Positions 22,007 to 32,269 of a stretch of DNA of 64,000 bases are shown here, piece by piece. The stretch covers positions 253,175,199 to 253,239,198 of the forward strand of contig JARYHS010009186.1 of NCBI GenBank assembly GCA_031002005.1, given 5' to 3'. The notes beneath the pieces are model-generated. The model saw only the letters and a list, made by a program, of their open reading frames with translations. It was not told where the DNA came from and searched no databases. Source of the stretch: Vandiemenella viatica. Its lineage: Eukaryota > Arthropoda > Insecta > Orthoptera > Morabidae. The translations under genes and the position numbers were made by a program. Position 1 is the first letter of the stretch, and every line of letters starts with the position of its first letter.

Positions 22007-23119
22007 AGGGATCGGATGTTTATGACCCAAAAATAGATAAATATGCGTGTAAATACGACCTTAAAAAATGGGAAAATATGACCTAAAAATTACAAAATAT
22101 GACCAAACATTTAAATTCAATATACATCAAGACATGCTCAATTATACGTAATTCATTTTATCTAACAGTGTCTCTCTTATTTATACAGCACGATTTGTTT
22201 CCGCGAAAGCCATTTAGAAATTAATTTTTTTCGAAAATTATTTTCATGTTCCTGTAAAAGAATAAATTACAATTTTTTTAAATTTTTAACAAACAAAAAA
22301 AAAGTCGCTGTGTGCTTTATTGTGCTGAGTGCCATGATACATTGTTCTTGTTTTTTATTGCATCGTAATGCCGCTTCACAAAAAATAGCCTTGTTGAAGT
22401 CACTTAAATTTCTTATATTTTACAGAAAACAACTCTTTCGTCTGTTCTAAAATACTCCTCTCCAAATTCCTTCACGTAACTCCGTATCTTCGCATTTTCA
22501 AGAAATTTTGTTTTCGGCATGGCGGTACTCTCTGATCCACTGTAGATTTAACACTGACTGTGGATTATTTTCAAAAGTATTGGCGACAGTGAGACATTGA
22601 TTGACGCGGCTCGACACAGGCATGCTGCTGCTGCATTGTCGAGATTAAAAGGCGGGCGGAACATTAACGTTTAGAGAATGACAATAATTTATTACTTTAA
22701 TTGTTAACTGATGAATTCTGATATATTCAGTGACAATTAGTTTTGTTGTTTCCTCCAATGTATAATGGGAGTACAGTTCTGTGAATAATTATATTAATTT
22801 CTTCTCACCCATAGCTATAGCAAATTCCGGGTACCATTAAAAAATTGCGAGATTTTTCCTCAAAATATGATCATAAATATTATCGTAAAATGACCAAAAA
22901 TTTGAAAACGGCCTGAATATGAATTAATATGCAATATAAAATACATTTAAATACAATTGGAAACTCGCTGCCAAATACACAAAGGCTTAACGTGGTCCGA
23001 GTTGGCCTCAACGAATAAATAAATAAAAAACAATTGGAAACCTTCAATCAGGATATAATTCAACATTACAGCACAAAAAGTAACCAGGAAAAAATATGAC
23101 TTGTTATAAAGATTCGAAC
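22007..23119 (-). mobile_element. hAT-A element, near full-length non-autonomous copy
   Basis: The termini TAGGGATCGGATGTTTATGA (left) and TATGGTTCGAATC (right, opposite strand) match those of the copy at 45323-46320. On the minus strand the ORF remnant starts MPKTKFLENAKIRSYVKEF near 22519 and runs through TDERVVFCKI. This looks like the beginning of a BED/CGGBP1-type hAT transposase; it stops before the zinc-binding residues are complete. No 8-bp TSD could be matched. The right end lies right after the LINE-C C-terminus. Confidence 0.65.
22965..23029 (+). mobile_element. short retroposed insertion with 12-bp TSD
   Basis: About 65 bp (TCGCTGCCAAATACAC... to a tail AATAAATAAATAAAAAA) is flanked on both sides by ACAATTGGAAAC (22953-22964 and 23030-23041). 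The A-rich tail and direct repeat are marks of target-primed reverse transcription. It is probably a very short LINE or SINE 3' end inside hAT-A. Confidence 0.6.
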
Positions 23120-23898
23120 CATAATCATCAATCTCCTTTCTGGTTTTATGAAAATCTCCATTCCTTCCTATCCTGTGCTAACCTCATCATGTCTACATAT
23201 CCCCTACAACCCACTTCTTCAATTATCTGCTTGATATATTCTAATCTCTGTCTTCCTCTACAGTTCTTACCTTCGACTGTTCCCTCCACTAACAAATTAA
23301 CCAATCCAGCATGTCTCAAAATATGACCTACCAGCCTGTCTCTTCTTCCTGTAAGCTTCTTCCATAAAATTCGTTCCTCATCCATCATTTGCAAAACTCG
23401 TTCATTTCATACTTTACCTGTGCGTTTAATTTTCAGCAACTTTTTATAGCACCACATTTCAAATGGTTCAATTTTTCTTCTTTGTGGACGGTAATCCAAA
23501 AGTCCGTGTTTCGCTTCCATAATAAAGTTTAAAAATTTAGTTCTACATCAATATTTGAAACTAAAAGATTTCTGTTTTTCGTAAGGCTCTTTTTGCTAGT
23601 GCTATTCTGCTTTAAACACCATTCGGCCGTCAAATGTAATTTTATTTCCAAAGTAACTGAATTGAATTACTTCTCATATTACATCCAATCCAATTTTTGT
23701 ATTTAATATACTATTATCGCTATAATTTCTGCTACATTGTATCACTATTGTATTTTTTTCGTTCATACTTTGTCCAAAATCTTCCTTCAGTATTTTGTTG
23801 ATGGTATTCATTAAGTTCTTGATATCCTCACTCTGTTTTGTTTAAAGGACAGTGTCATCAGCAAATAGGAGCATGTTGATTTTTCCCCTTGAGTTATT
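23120..23898 (-). pseudogene. LINE-C: RT motif C and C-terminal domain
   Basis: On the minus strand from 23890: INMLLFADDTVL (the FADD catalytic motif of reverse transcriptase), then FEMWCYKKLLKI near 23460. The open frame 23394-23146 follows, with GRRDRLVGHILRHAGLVN, VEGTVEGKNCRGRQRLEYI and DRKEWR. Stops occur between these blocks. It is the downstream half of the RT whose upstream half lies at 27340-27790; LINE-B separates the two. The 3' end abuts hAT-A. Confidence 0.8.
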
Positions 23899-23912
23899 AG
23901 TATGCCACATTA

Positions 23913-24325
23913 GAATTTAATTTAATTTAATTTAATTGCAATTGAGCACAGGCTCCGGTGGCAATTTCCCTACACACCCATCTTCCCCCTTTCCTGCACA
24001 CACCTACATTTGCCTTCTACAAATTTTATCTTTAAATTCTTTCAAAGTTTTCGGTAAATTATTCATGATTTCTCTTGGTAACTCATTCCAATCCCTGACA
24101 CCCTTACCTAAAAACGAGAATCTTCCCACACCCTTGTGCCTGAAATCGAGTACCAGCTTGTGGTCATGGTCATCTTTTCCCTTCCATGCACTACTTTTCA
24201 TACCTATTGCAATATCTTTCCATGCCTCATCGCCAGTATATGCCATGTACACTCCCATGACCCTCCTCATCCTCCTGTCTTGCAATGAATCCCATTCCAG
24301 CTCCTTTATCATATCTGTCACTGAT
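23913..24325 (-). pseudogene. LINE-B: 3' end, distal to hAT insertion
   Basis: The minus frame 24321-24004 encodes TDMIKELEWDSLQDRRMRR, SSAWKGKDDHDHKLVLDFR and KGVRDWNELPREIMNNL, the C-terminus of the LINE-B RT protein. The 3' UTR holds GCCACCGGAGCC and ends in four AATTA-type units. The protein is continued upstream at 26890; removing the hAT and one TSD joins the two in frame. Confidence 0.85.
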
Positions 24326-24940
24326 TAGAGATGGGTAGGTCCGGATGGATGCAGTTCCGCGGACCCGTATCACTTGCGCTAGGGATGGATGTACATCCGA
24401 GAGCTTGTCGGACCTGCTTCCAGTCGGACCTGTAACAGTGCCACAGTTCTCGCGTGGCCGGAGGTTGAACCACGGCCGGACCTGCAACCGCGGAGCTGGA
24501 ACGCAGTTTTTCATTACAGTTCCGATTTGAAATCTGTGTTTAATGTCATTTTCTGTACGATTCGATTACAGTTCTGTTTAAAGATGAGATTATAAATGAA
24601 AAACTATTTCTTAATGTCTTACTACTAGTAGATAATTACAATAACTATTAAATGCCAATGGGTAGCTAAAACCCGGTAGTACATTTTTATTGGTCGGGTT
24701 CGTGCTTCTAAGGTGAGGAGTGTTTTTCGTGCTAAATAAGAATGGACTTATAATTTAACTTGTGATTTTAATGCGTTGTAGTATTATTAAACTTTTAACG
24801 TTCAGTTTGATTGATCACAAAGTGTCTAGAATTTTTAACTTTCTGAATTCTGATGGCTTAAGGACAAATCAGATAATACATTTAACCTCTCTTTATTGCA
24901 GAAACACGGTTCGTAGAGTTTCCAAGGAACATTATACATA

Positions 24941-25733
24941 TCTATACTAATATTATAAATGTGAAAGTAACTCGGTCTGTCTTTGTCTGTTTGTTACGTT
25001 CCTTGGGCTAAACGGATACTCCGATCGTGATGAAATTTGACGGGAAGATGCTGTTTGACATTAGGATCGAGATGGGATACTATATTATGTATAAATAAGA
25101 ACATATTGTCATTAAATTATGAAAACTATCTCAACTGTGAAAGACAAACGCATAATATATATTATATTTGTAATGCGCAACTGCTTTCAGCATTGTTAGG
25201 GTGGCGTAGTGGTAAGGAGTTTGCTTCTTATTAATCCTTCAGCGTTGCTTCGGGATCTAATCCCATTGGGCACAAATATCTTTATGAATTGTTTTTCATA
25301 GTTCGAGCCAAGTCTAGGATTTTATAGTAAGGATACCATGTTCTGGCAAATCTTTGGCGCTAGAAAGCGTTAACTTTATTCACGGTATACTGGTTCCACA
25401 GGTAGTTTTTGTGTGATCTAAACTAATAATATTGTGTATGCGAAAGTGAGTCTCCATCTTTTTTATTTTACGTTTTGATGAATATATGTTTATACCGATG
25501 ACAAGGAAATACTTTGTACATTTGGGAACGAAATAGGATACTTTTTCCGATATGAATAACAGTTTTAGTCATGAGACAGGTTCGAAGGTAGAATGGTATA
25601 TCGATGGCGTTCCCGTCATATTATGCCGACTCAGTGTTATTTGGGACATCTTAGATAATTTTCAGCTTTGTATATCCAATTCTAACAATCAAATTCTAAA
25701 TCCACGCGTAAGAAGTCGCGGGTAACAGTTAGT
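24941..25733 (+). mobile_element. Helitron-like element, copy ii (inside hAT-B)
   Basis: Starts TCTATACTAATATTATAAAT and ends with a hairpin CCACGCG-8 nt-CGCGGG, then TAACAG and TTAGT. A 5'-TC start, a 3' hairpin about 6 nt from a CTRRT-like end and no TSD are the Helitron signature; the first base of the terminal pentamer is T instead of C. The 793 bp encode no Rep/helicase. A tRNA-like module lies at 25196-25262. Confidence 0.7.
25196..25262 (+). other. tRNA-like module inside Helitron-like copy ii
   Basis: GGTGGCGTAGTGGTAAGGAG resembles a tRNA A box and its surroundings. GGGATCTAATCCCA, about 45 bp further on, resembles a B box with T-arm pairing. It lies on the same strand as its host element. 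The sequence differs from the modules in the other copies, so it is either an independent acquisition or strongly diverged. Confidence 0.5.
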
Positions 25734-26584
25734 AATATATATAAATGATTATGTGACATTATTGCGAGCTACTCTGCTGGCCGCTTTTACAGAAATATTT
25801 TATAATCCAGTCGTTTCTAGAACTTCTAACAATGGCTCAAACAATCGGTTATTATTACTAAGAAGTAAATCTTGATTAAAAATACGTTCAGATAAATTGG
25901 AAATAATATTAAATAAAATTACAAATAAATTAAAAGTTTCTGAAATTGCACAAAATAAAATAAAGATTTTGAAAGCACCAAAAACACGTTATGGTAGCTG
26001 GCAAAATATAAATATTACTGTTTGATTAAAATGCATTGTATCGCACTCGATTTAGCACTCACGTCAACGTTTTATTCACTCAATCAAAATAGTTTCACAT
26101 AGTATACAGAGCAAAACACTATACATAATATAAGAACAAATATCACGTAATTTCTCCCTCACAGTTTAAAATAAGTTATACTTGCAATTTTGTTTTTTGT
26201 TCATTTATAATAAACTGTTTCTTAAGCTGGTATATTGTGGAAAGGCAATATTTATCTCAAGATGTTGAGTCTTGAATAATTTCATTTTTAGTAAAAAAAC
26301 TAACAGTTAACAAAGACTTTCGATTTTTTTTAGTAGTACTTAAACATTATTAAGAAATGATTTCATTTTATTCTTATAGAAGCCCACAGAAATTTTACTT
26401 TTACTTTTATCATTATCAAGTCTGATTATGCTGTGATTTTCTAATATTACGTACAATTGTGAGTTTCAGACAAAAATAAAACAAAATTATCAGAATTAAT
26501 ATTCTTTCATTTCATAAATTAATGGATGAACCCATAACTCATACTGCAGTTCTCCTTGGTAGGATTTGTATCCACCATACGCTC

Positions 26585-26860
26585 GATTGTAGGTTCGGAC
26601 CCATACAGGTCCGCCGGACACGTATTTGGATGTAGGTCCGTACACATCCAGTTCCGCCATACACTCCGCGCGCTCGATTGTAGAACCGGACCCATACAAC
26701 TCCGCCGGACACGTAACTGGATGTAGGTCCGCACAGATCCAGTTCCGCCATACACTCCGCCCGCCCGATTGTAGAGCCGGACCCATACAGGTCCGCGGAC
26801 ATGGAACCTGGATGCAGGTCCGCAGCGCTGGATGTACATCCGGACCCGACTCCTTTAAAA
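26585..26860. repeat. ~91-bp subterminal tandem repeat in hAT-B
   Basis: Three units start with GATTGTAG at 26585, 26675 and 26767. The first two are nearly full and share CGGACCCATACA, CCGCCGGACACGTA, GGATGTAGGTCCG and CCAGTTCCGCCATACACTCC. The third is shorter and runs into the TIR region. Subterminal repeats often serve as transposase binding sites in hAT elements; that role is inference here. Confidence 0.8.
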
Positions 26861-26889
26861 TCTCGGACCTGCCCATCTCTATCACTGAT

Positions 26890-27339
26890 TGCATTCTGCG
26901 ATAATTTCCAGAAACAAATCTAGCAGTTCTTCTGTGCAGCCTCTCCAACTCCTGTATTTGATACGTAAAATGAGGGTCCTATACTACACTACCATATTCG
27001 AGCAATGCTCTCACCGAAGTTTTGTAACCCAATTCCTTTACTTCTCCCGTGCATCCCCTCATCACTCTCTCCAACAAGTGCAGAACTTTTAAAACTTTAC
27101 CTACCACCTGTGCAATGTGTCCTGCCCAGTTAAGCTTGTTATCAAATGTAATTCCAAGATATTTACATTTCAAGTCTTCAGCAATCAATTCTTTCCCCAC
27201 CTTATGTTCATAATTAACCTTTTGTTTTTTATTTGTATATCTAATAAGCTGACTCTTCTTTGCATTTATCTTCATCCCATGTTTACCAACCCAACTAGAT
27301 ATCCTGTCCAGATCACCTTGCAACTTTTTCAATCCTCTA
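26890..27339 (-). pseudogene. LINE-B: RT palm C-terminal part, proximal to hAT insertion
   Basis: The minus frame 27332-26979 encodes LKKLQGDLDRISSWVGKHG, MKINAKKSQLIRY, KYLGITFDNKLNW and LLERVMRGCTGEVKELGYK. This is the RT thumb region ('LxxWxxxxGMxIN..K' and 'YLGI') of Jockey/CR1-type elements. After a frame change it continues LERLHRRTARFVSGNYRR to QSV at the hAT TSD. It is 5'-truncated near 27339, where LINE-C resumes. Confidence 0.8.
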
Positions 27340-27790
27340 TCGTTTTGATTTTTTTATACAGCATTATGTCATTTTTCTATTACTTCGTTTATTGGTTCCA
27401 GTATGTACAAGTTGATTATTAATGGCGATAGGCTACAACCTTGTCTGACATATTTTTTAGTTAATGGGTGTGTCTCATGATTCTGTATTTTTATTATATT
27501 TACTTGATTGTTATACAGATTATAAAGTATTCCTATCTGATTTGTTTAAAAGTTTGAACATCTTGTACCACCTAACATTGTCAAAATATTTTTCTAAATC
27601 AAGAAACGCCATAAAAGTATCTTTGTTTTTCTTGACTCGCCCTTCAAGGATTAATCTTAAAGCCCAAATTTTTGCTCTTATACCGCCAATTTTCCTAAAT
27701 CCAAACTGATATTTACCAAAATGGAATATGGTTTTGATTGGAATATTTATATTTAACTGAATCTTTACTCGTGGCAAAGCTTGCGTTATG
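27340..27790 (-). pseudogene. LINE-C: RT motifs A and B
   Basis: The minus frame 27777-27520 encodes YQFGFRKIGGIRAKIWALRL then KDTFMAFLDLEKYFDNVRW, where FLDLEKYFD is RT motif A with its catalytic Asp. In another frame near 27455-27345 it continues VRQGCSLSPLIINLYI, RT motif B. The next expected block, motif C (FADD), is found 3.4 kb away at 23.89 kb, showing that this gene is split by LINE-B. The clade is not assigned. Confidence 0.8.
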
Positions 27791-28024
27791 CATATGATTG
27801 ATCACGCTGTGCTTTAAGATTACATTAAAATTTGGTATGGTAGGAATTGCCTGTCTCCAGTCTGCGACAACCATTGGTGTAGTACGCATTATGAGCGGGG
27901 ATACCACATAACTTCGGTTCGTGTGCCAAGTCAACTTTTGACTTTAGTACATTATCATACACAGGACCCGCTCCTAGTTTCAGTCTATGGTCTTTACTTT
28001 TATTCTCACTCGTCGCTGCCAAAT

Positions 28025-28220
28025 CGAGCCAAGTGGGTGAGCAGTACCTCGTGGCGGCCTGGTATCCGTGAGGACGGGGGTTCGAATCCCCGTCCGGCCA
28101 TCCGGATTTCGGTTTTCCGTGGTTTTCCTAAATTAGTGAAGAGATGGTTCCTTCAAAAATTCCTTGGCCGAATTGCTTCCTATTTCTTGTCACTTATCCC
28201 TCTCCTACTCTAGATATCGA
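28025..28220 (+). mobile_element. tRNA-derived SINE (SINE-1, divergent)
   Basis: AAGTGGGTGAGCAGTACC (A-box region), GGGGGTTCGAATCCCCGTCC (B box) and a body with TCCGTGGTTTTCCTAAAT and TTCCTTCAAAAATTCCTTGG. It is more divergent than other copies in the middle but clearly the same family. Confidence 0.8.
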
Positions 28221-28239
28221 CAAGCAGTGAAGTCAGAAT

Positions 28240-29697
28240 CAAAAAAAGAAGGGTGAAAATTCACTATCAATGTCAAAGCGTTCTTAAGCAATGAACTAAT
28301 TGCAACAATTATGCGACGTCTATAATAATAAAGAACGGAATATAATGGCAGATTTAAATGGAGGATGGAAGAGTCCAAGCCCTCTGTGGAGTATAATTCA
28401 TTGTAGTAGTTGACGATTCCAAAGATCGTATACTACTGAAAGTTGTAGGACCGAGTGGCTGGCCTATCTCTGGCTTAGTATGCCTTACTCTGGGGGATTG
28501 AACCAACTGTCTGGTTCAGATGAATGTTTTCATTTCTGCTTAATATCCTGTGGACATAGAGCAGAGAGAAGCCTGTGATTTCGTGGTTAATTACGAACAA
28601 AAGACTACAACTTTCGTAAGGAAACATTCCCGTGAAAAAGCGACCTATACTTTCAAGAATAAAATGCACTGAAACGCAGGAACAGCGGGGAAAACTATAA
28701 GCGTTATTGCCCTGCATGAATTGAGGAACTTCTTCCTAGGCGTAATGATATTGCCCGTAATGTTTTTTTTTTAGGTAATTTTTCTTCTCTTTACTGTTGG
28801 ATAGATTCTTGGTATCATTAGCCACGAATGTCTTCTAATGACCCAGGAGAGATGTCACTGCTACCTGTCTAGACAGGAGCTCTAAGCCACCTCAAGAGCA
28901 GTCGCAGAAAAAAAGACTCACGGATACCAGATAAGCTTTCTCGTACAGTGAGAAAATATAACGCTGAAAAGTATGGAACGTACCCAAGCATTGCACGTAT
29001 TGCGTCCTTAATTTAAAAGAGGGTAATATGGATATTTCTCTGTCTATCCATGGACCATTCTGTGTAATACTATAAGTCTTAAGCAAATTTTTACATACAA
29101 ACGCAAGAATATCTTTGTTTGCAGAGGGAGTAGATCACAAAAGTCTGGTTTTGCCAGTTTGTCTTTTAGCACCATCAGCTCTAGTTTCAGTATACGGGAC
29201 CCTCAGTTCGTAAATTGAAATGATTTTTTTTCTTTCATACTTTACCGAAAACGATAACACAGAAAGTTTATACAGAGTGTGAAAATTTTCTGATTGGGCA
29301 TTATTCTATACCGAAGACGTTTAATGTGATACTGATAACAGAGGAATTGATATCATTCTTAGTCCTAATGACAATGAAATAACATCTTCGGTACGTCTTC
29401 AGTTTGTTTTGTCGGTGTCGATAGTTAGTCAGGAGTTATTCGACATTTGGCAACAATTAATCACCGTAAAGCAGGCCAATACGAGATTCAACAAACGGAC
29501 AAACAAGATGGAAGCCATTTTTATTACTTTCGGCACAAACTGTTTACTATCCCCTCCAGATGGGCTCAGTCCTATTGACTTGCCATTCCCGCGAACTAGG
29601 CATAACAATATGCGTCATCACCGGCAATAACGTCTCAAATGTATTTATATTGCTACGTACGACGCTCGATCCGATTACTTTTAATCTGTTTAATCCC
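28240..29697. other. no gene seen
   Basis: AT-rich 1.4 kb. The frame 29409-29630 (+) has no recognised domain. The last ~200 bp could be the 5' part of the retroelement whose ORF1 begins at 29701, but nothing confirms that. Confidence 0.3.
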
Positions 29698-29700
29698 TAA

Positions 29701-31089
29701 CTGGCTACACTAGAACTTCTACGAGCTGCTGACCCCGGCGCTGTTCCGGCCCACATATTGAGCCAGCTACAAGAAGTCGCCGCTACTGCACGCATAGCCG
29801 CCATGCCACGAGTTTTCCAGAATATACGTGTATATTTGGAAGAAATTCGCCACGACGGGCAGAAGTGGCATCACGTCACAATCAGGGCCAGTGACTTCAT
29901 CGCAAACCAGAACAAGGCAACCCGCGAGACATGGAAGCGCAGACTGGCAGCCAACAACCAGGAGGAGAGGTGGTCTTTGGTTGTAAAGATCCACCTTGAC
30001 GACATTAATTTCGTATACGACCTGCCAAGAAACTACAAGAACCTCATGAAGTGTCTCACAAGACACGAATGCAGCCATCTTGCCAAGAAGCGGATCATCC
30101 GTGATGACCCAAGCTGGCCAGAGGAGTGGCCCGAAGCGGTGGTGTTCCCAACGCTCTGGGCGCACGACTTTGACCTGGAGCAATACATCGCCAAGCTGAA
30201 ACGAAGATTTAACATCATGCCGTACCCGCAAGAAGAACCAGTAGCAGACGAGACGGAAGATGTCGACGAACTCCCACAAACTGAAGACACGCAAGAAGTG
30301 GAAGATCGGTCATCACAAGAAGAAACACAGCAGACGGAACAAGGGCCAGTCGTACCCATCACGGCGGAGTACGACGGAAACTACGTCGAGCTGATGACCG
30401 AGCTCCACGCGGAAACTTCGGACCTCCTTCTCGCTATCCCACTGAAGGGCGGGCTGAAGTTTCTCCCGCAACATCCCGACCAACTACAACGGCTGACCAA
30501 GTTCCTTCAAGCGAATGAGATCGTCCACGCCCCACAACTGCTCAAGAGACCCACCCAAGATGTCAACACCACTGCAGTGGGAAAGGAAGCTCCTGTGCAG
30601 CAGAATCCAGAGGGCCACAACAACATGCTCCCTGATGGAGTGAGTACCAGTGACACAACGCCGACCACCGTGGAGAAACCGCCCCCACGCAACGCCACAA
30701 CGCAGACCATCTCAGCGAAGCCACCCTCACGCAGCCCGGTCCAGTGCTTCAGGTGCCAAAAATTCCGGCACTATGCCAGGGACTGCACTGAACCGGTCAG
30801 GTGTGTCCGCTGCGGAGGAGGACATATGCTTGCAGACTGCAAAACACCACGGGATGAGCCAGTCTGCTGTAACTGCGGATCCAGGCACGCAGCTTCTTTC
30901 CGCGGTTGCGACAAGTGGAAGCAGCAACTTCGCAAGATCCGTCCAAGGCTCCATACGCAGCCCGCACCAAGTCGGGAAGTGTGCAAGACACGCCCACAGC
31001 AGCGGCAGTCGAGGAGATGCTACAAGAAGAGAAAGTCCAACACTGCAGTGCTCATCCTAATCTGCTTGCGCCCAGCAGGGGGCAAGTAA
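29701..31089 (+). pseudogene. Non-LTR retrotransposon ORF1 (Gag-like), first zinc-knuckle array
   Basis: The frame is open from a CTG directly after a TAA at 29698. The first ATG is at 29803 (MPRVFQNIRVYLEEI), but codons before it also look coding, so the 5' end is probably truncated. Residues near 30370-30540 (YVELMTELHAETSDLLLAIP and KFLPQHPDQLQRLTKFLQ) resemble the RRM-like fold found upstream of zinc knuckles in Jockey/I-type ORF1. Three knuckles follow at 30748-30912: CX2CX4HX4C, CX2CX3HX4C and CX2CX3HX6C. This protein class binds element RNA. GC-rich codon use contrasts with the flanks. A frameshift near 30920-30950 ends the natural protein. Confidence 0.8.
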
Positions 31090-31797
31090 TCGAGGCGACA
31101 AGCACGACTACCGCCACGCAGACCAAGACCGCTGACAGGGAGCCGCTGACGCTAGAAATAGCTCAGTGTTCCAACCGCCAGGGGTCCCACGACAACGCCA
31201 GCCAATGCACTGCCAAGAAGAAGTGCGTTCGGTCTGAGCCCACTGAGGAAGCAGCACCACCGCCACCCCGCGGAGACTGCACCACCAGCGACCAGGACAG
31301 CCGGCACCCAGTGCAGCAGATCTGCACTCACGGCCGACGTCCTGCAATGCTACAAATGCCAGAGATTCAATCACTACGCAAAGCACTGCACCCACGAGCT
31401 TAGGTGCGTGCGTTGCGGAAGTGATCACCAAGCTGCGGCCTGTCCCAGGCCAAAGGACGACCCCACCTGCTCCAACTGCGGGGGCCCCCACGCGGCGTGC
31501 CACCGAGCTTGCCCAAGCCGCAAGCGGCTGCAGCAGGACGAGAAGAAAAAGAAGAAGAAGAGCCACCAGTCGGAGCCTTGCCCTAATAACAAAAAAGCAA
31601 ACTGTCAGACAGACAAGCCCGCTGCCAAGGCTAGCGGGTACAACAGGGCCAAGGACCATCCGCGAGAACGGGCTCCATTGCCGCGACCCCCCCCCCCCCA
31701 GACAACCCGTCACGCCGTCCCCACAGATGCTGTGGACACGGTACTGATGGGGCTGGATGGGGGCCACAGCTTCTCAGGGTCGTCGAGTTGCTAACGC
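30940..31797 (+). pseudogene. Gag-like ORF1 continuation, second zinc-knuckle array
   Basis: After the first array coding sense moves to another frame (30906-31403: PSKAPYAARTKSGSVQDTP, EEMLQEEKVQHC). Near 31340 it moves back to the original frame, where CYKCQRFNHYAKHC, CVRCGSDHQAAAC and CSNCGGPHAACHRAC form a second triple array with the same CX2CX4HX4C, CX2CX3HX4C, CX2CX3HX6C spacing. A lysine run (DEKKKKKKS) follows, and the frame closes at 31794. Two frameshifts mean the copy cannot make one continuous protein. Confidence 0.7.
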
Positions 31798-31949
31798 AAC
31801 TCGTCGCCCCCACCACCTGCTCGGCCGCTATACCCTAGCTGCCGACAGCGAGGACAACAAAAAGAAGCCACCGCGAGGACAACATCGACCGCGAAGAACA
31901 ACACCATCATCTGAGAGAGGAGTAAATGTCGAAAGACAATACACTCCAA

Positions 31950-32262
31950 CATACTCTGCCATAAAGATATGGCAGTGACTGGCTACTCTGCTGCAGCAGC
32001 GGCAGTCGAGCAATGGATCGCCAGAGCAGCGTCGAGTTCCTATCCACCATCCAGCAGCAAGACAGAAGAAGAAGTCGGAGCCTCATAAGTTCGATAGAGC
32101 CCACACCAGCCACTCCTGCAACTGCCAAGACCCAGGACAACGAGAAGACCGACTGGATGCTCTCGTCGACTTACTCAAGAACCTCGTCAACCACCTTGCT
32201 TCAAAGGAAGATTTACGAAACACGCCGCGGCAGCCCTGATGGGCACCACAGCATTAACTGAT
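31950..32262 (+). pseudogene. Gag-like ORF1, C-terminal tail
   Basis: In mixed frames: AAAAAVEQWIARAASSSYPP, ISSIEPTPATPATAKTQ and LDALVDLLKNLVNHLASKED. A short leucine-rich helix after a Pro/Thr/Ala-rich linker is common at the end of Jockey-type ORF1. No endonuclease or reverse transcriptase follows, so the element lacks ORF2 here. Confidence 0.5.
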
Positions 32263-32269
32263 GACCATT

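Larger units (their letters stand above)
24326..26881. mobile_element. hAT-B element with TIRs and perfect 8-bp TSD
   Basis: The ends are TAGAGATGGGTAGGTCCG and, on the other strand, TAGAGATGGGCAGGTCCG (17 of 18 identical). TCACTGAT occurs just outside both (24318-24325 and 26882-26889), the 8-bp duplication typical of hAT. TAGNG is a usual hAT start. The 2,556 bp hold no recognisable transposase; 24941-25733 is a Helitron-like insertion. Both ends are rich in GGTCCG/CGGACC words, and the right end has a ~91-bp tandem repeat. It interrupts LINE-B. Confidence 0.9.

Noticed and set aside
24227..24514. 95-codon minus-strand ORF
   Set aside because: It spans the junction between LINE-B and hAT-B, so it is a chance fusion across an insertion border.
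26496..26948. 150-codon minus-strand ORF with internal repeats
   Set aside because: Its repeats are the translated subterminal tandem units of hAT-B, and it crosses the hAT/LINE border.
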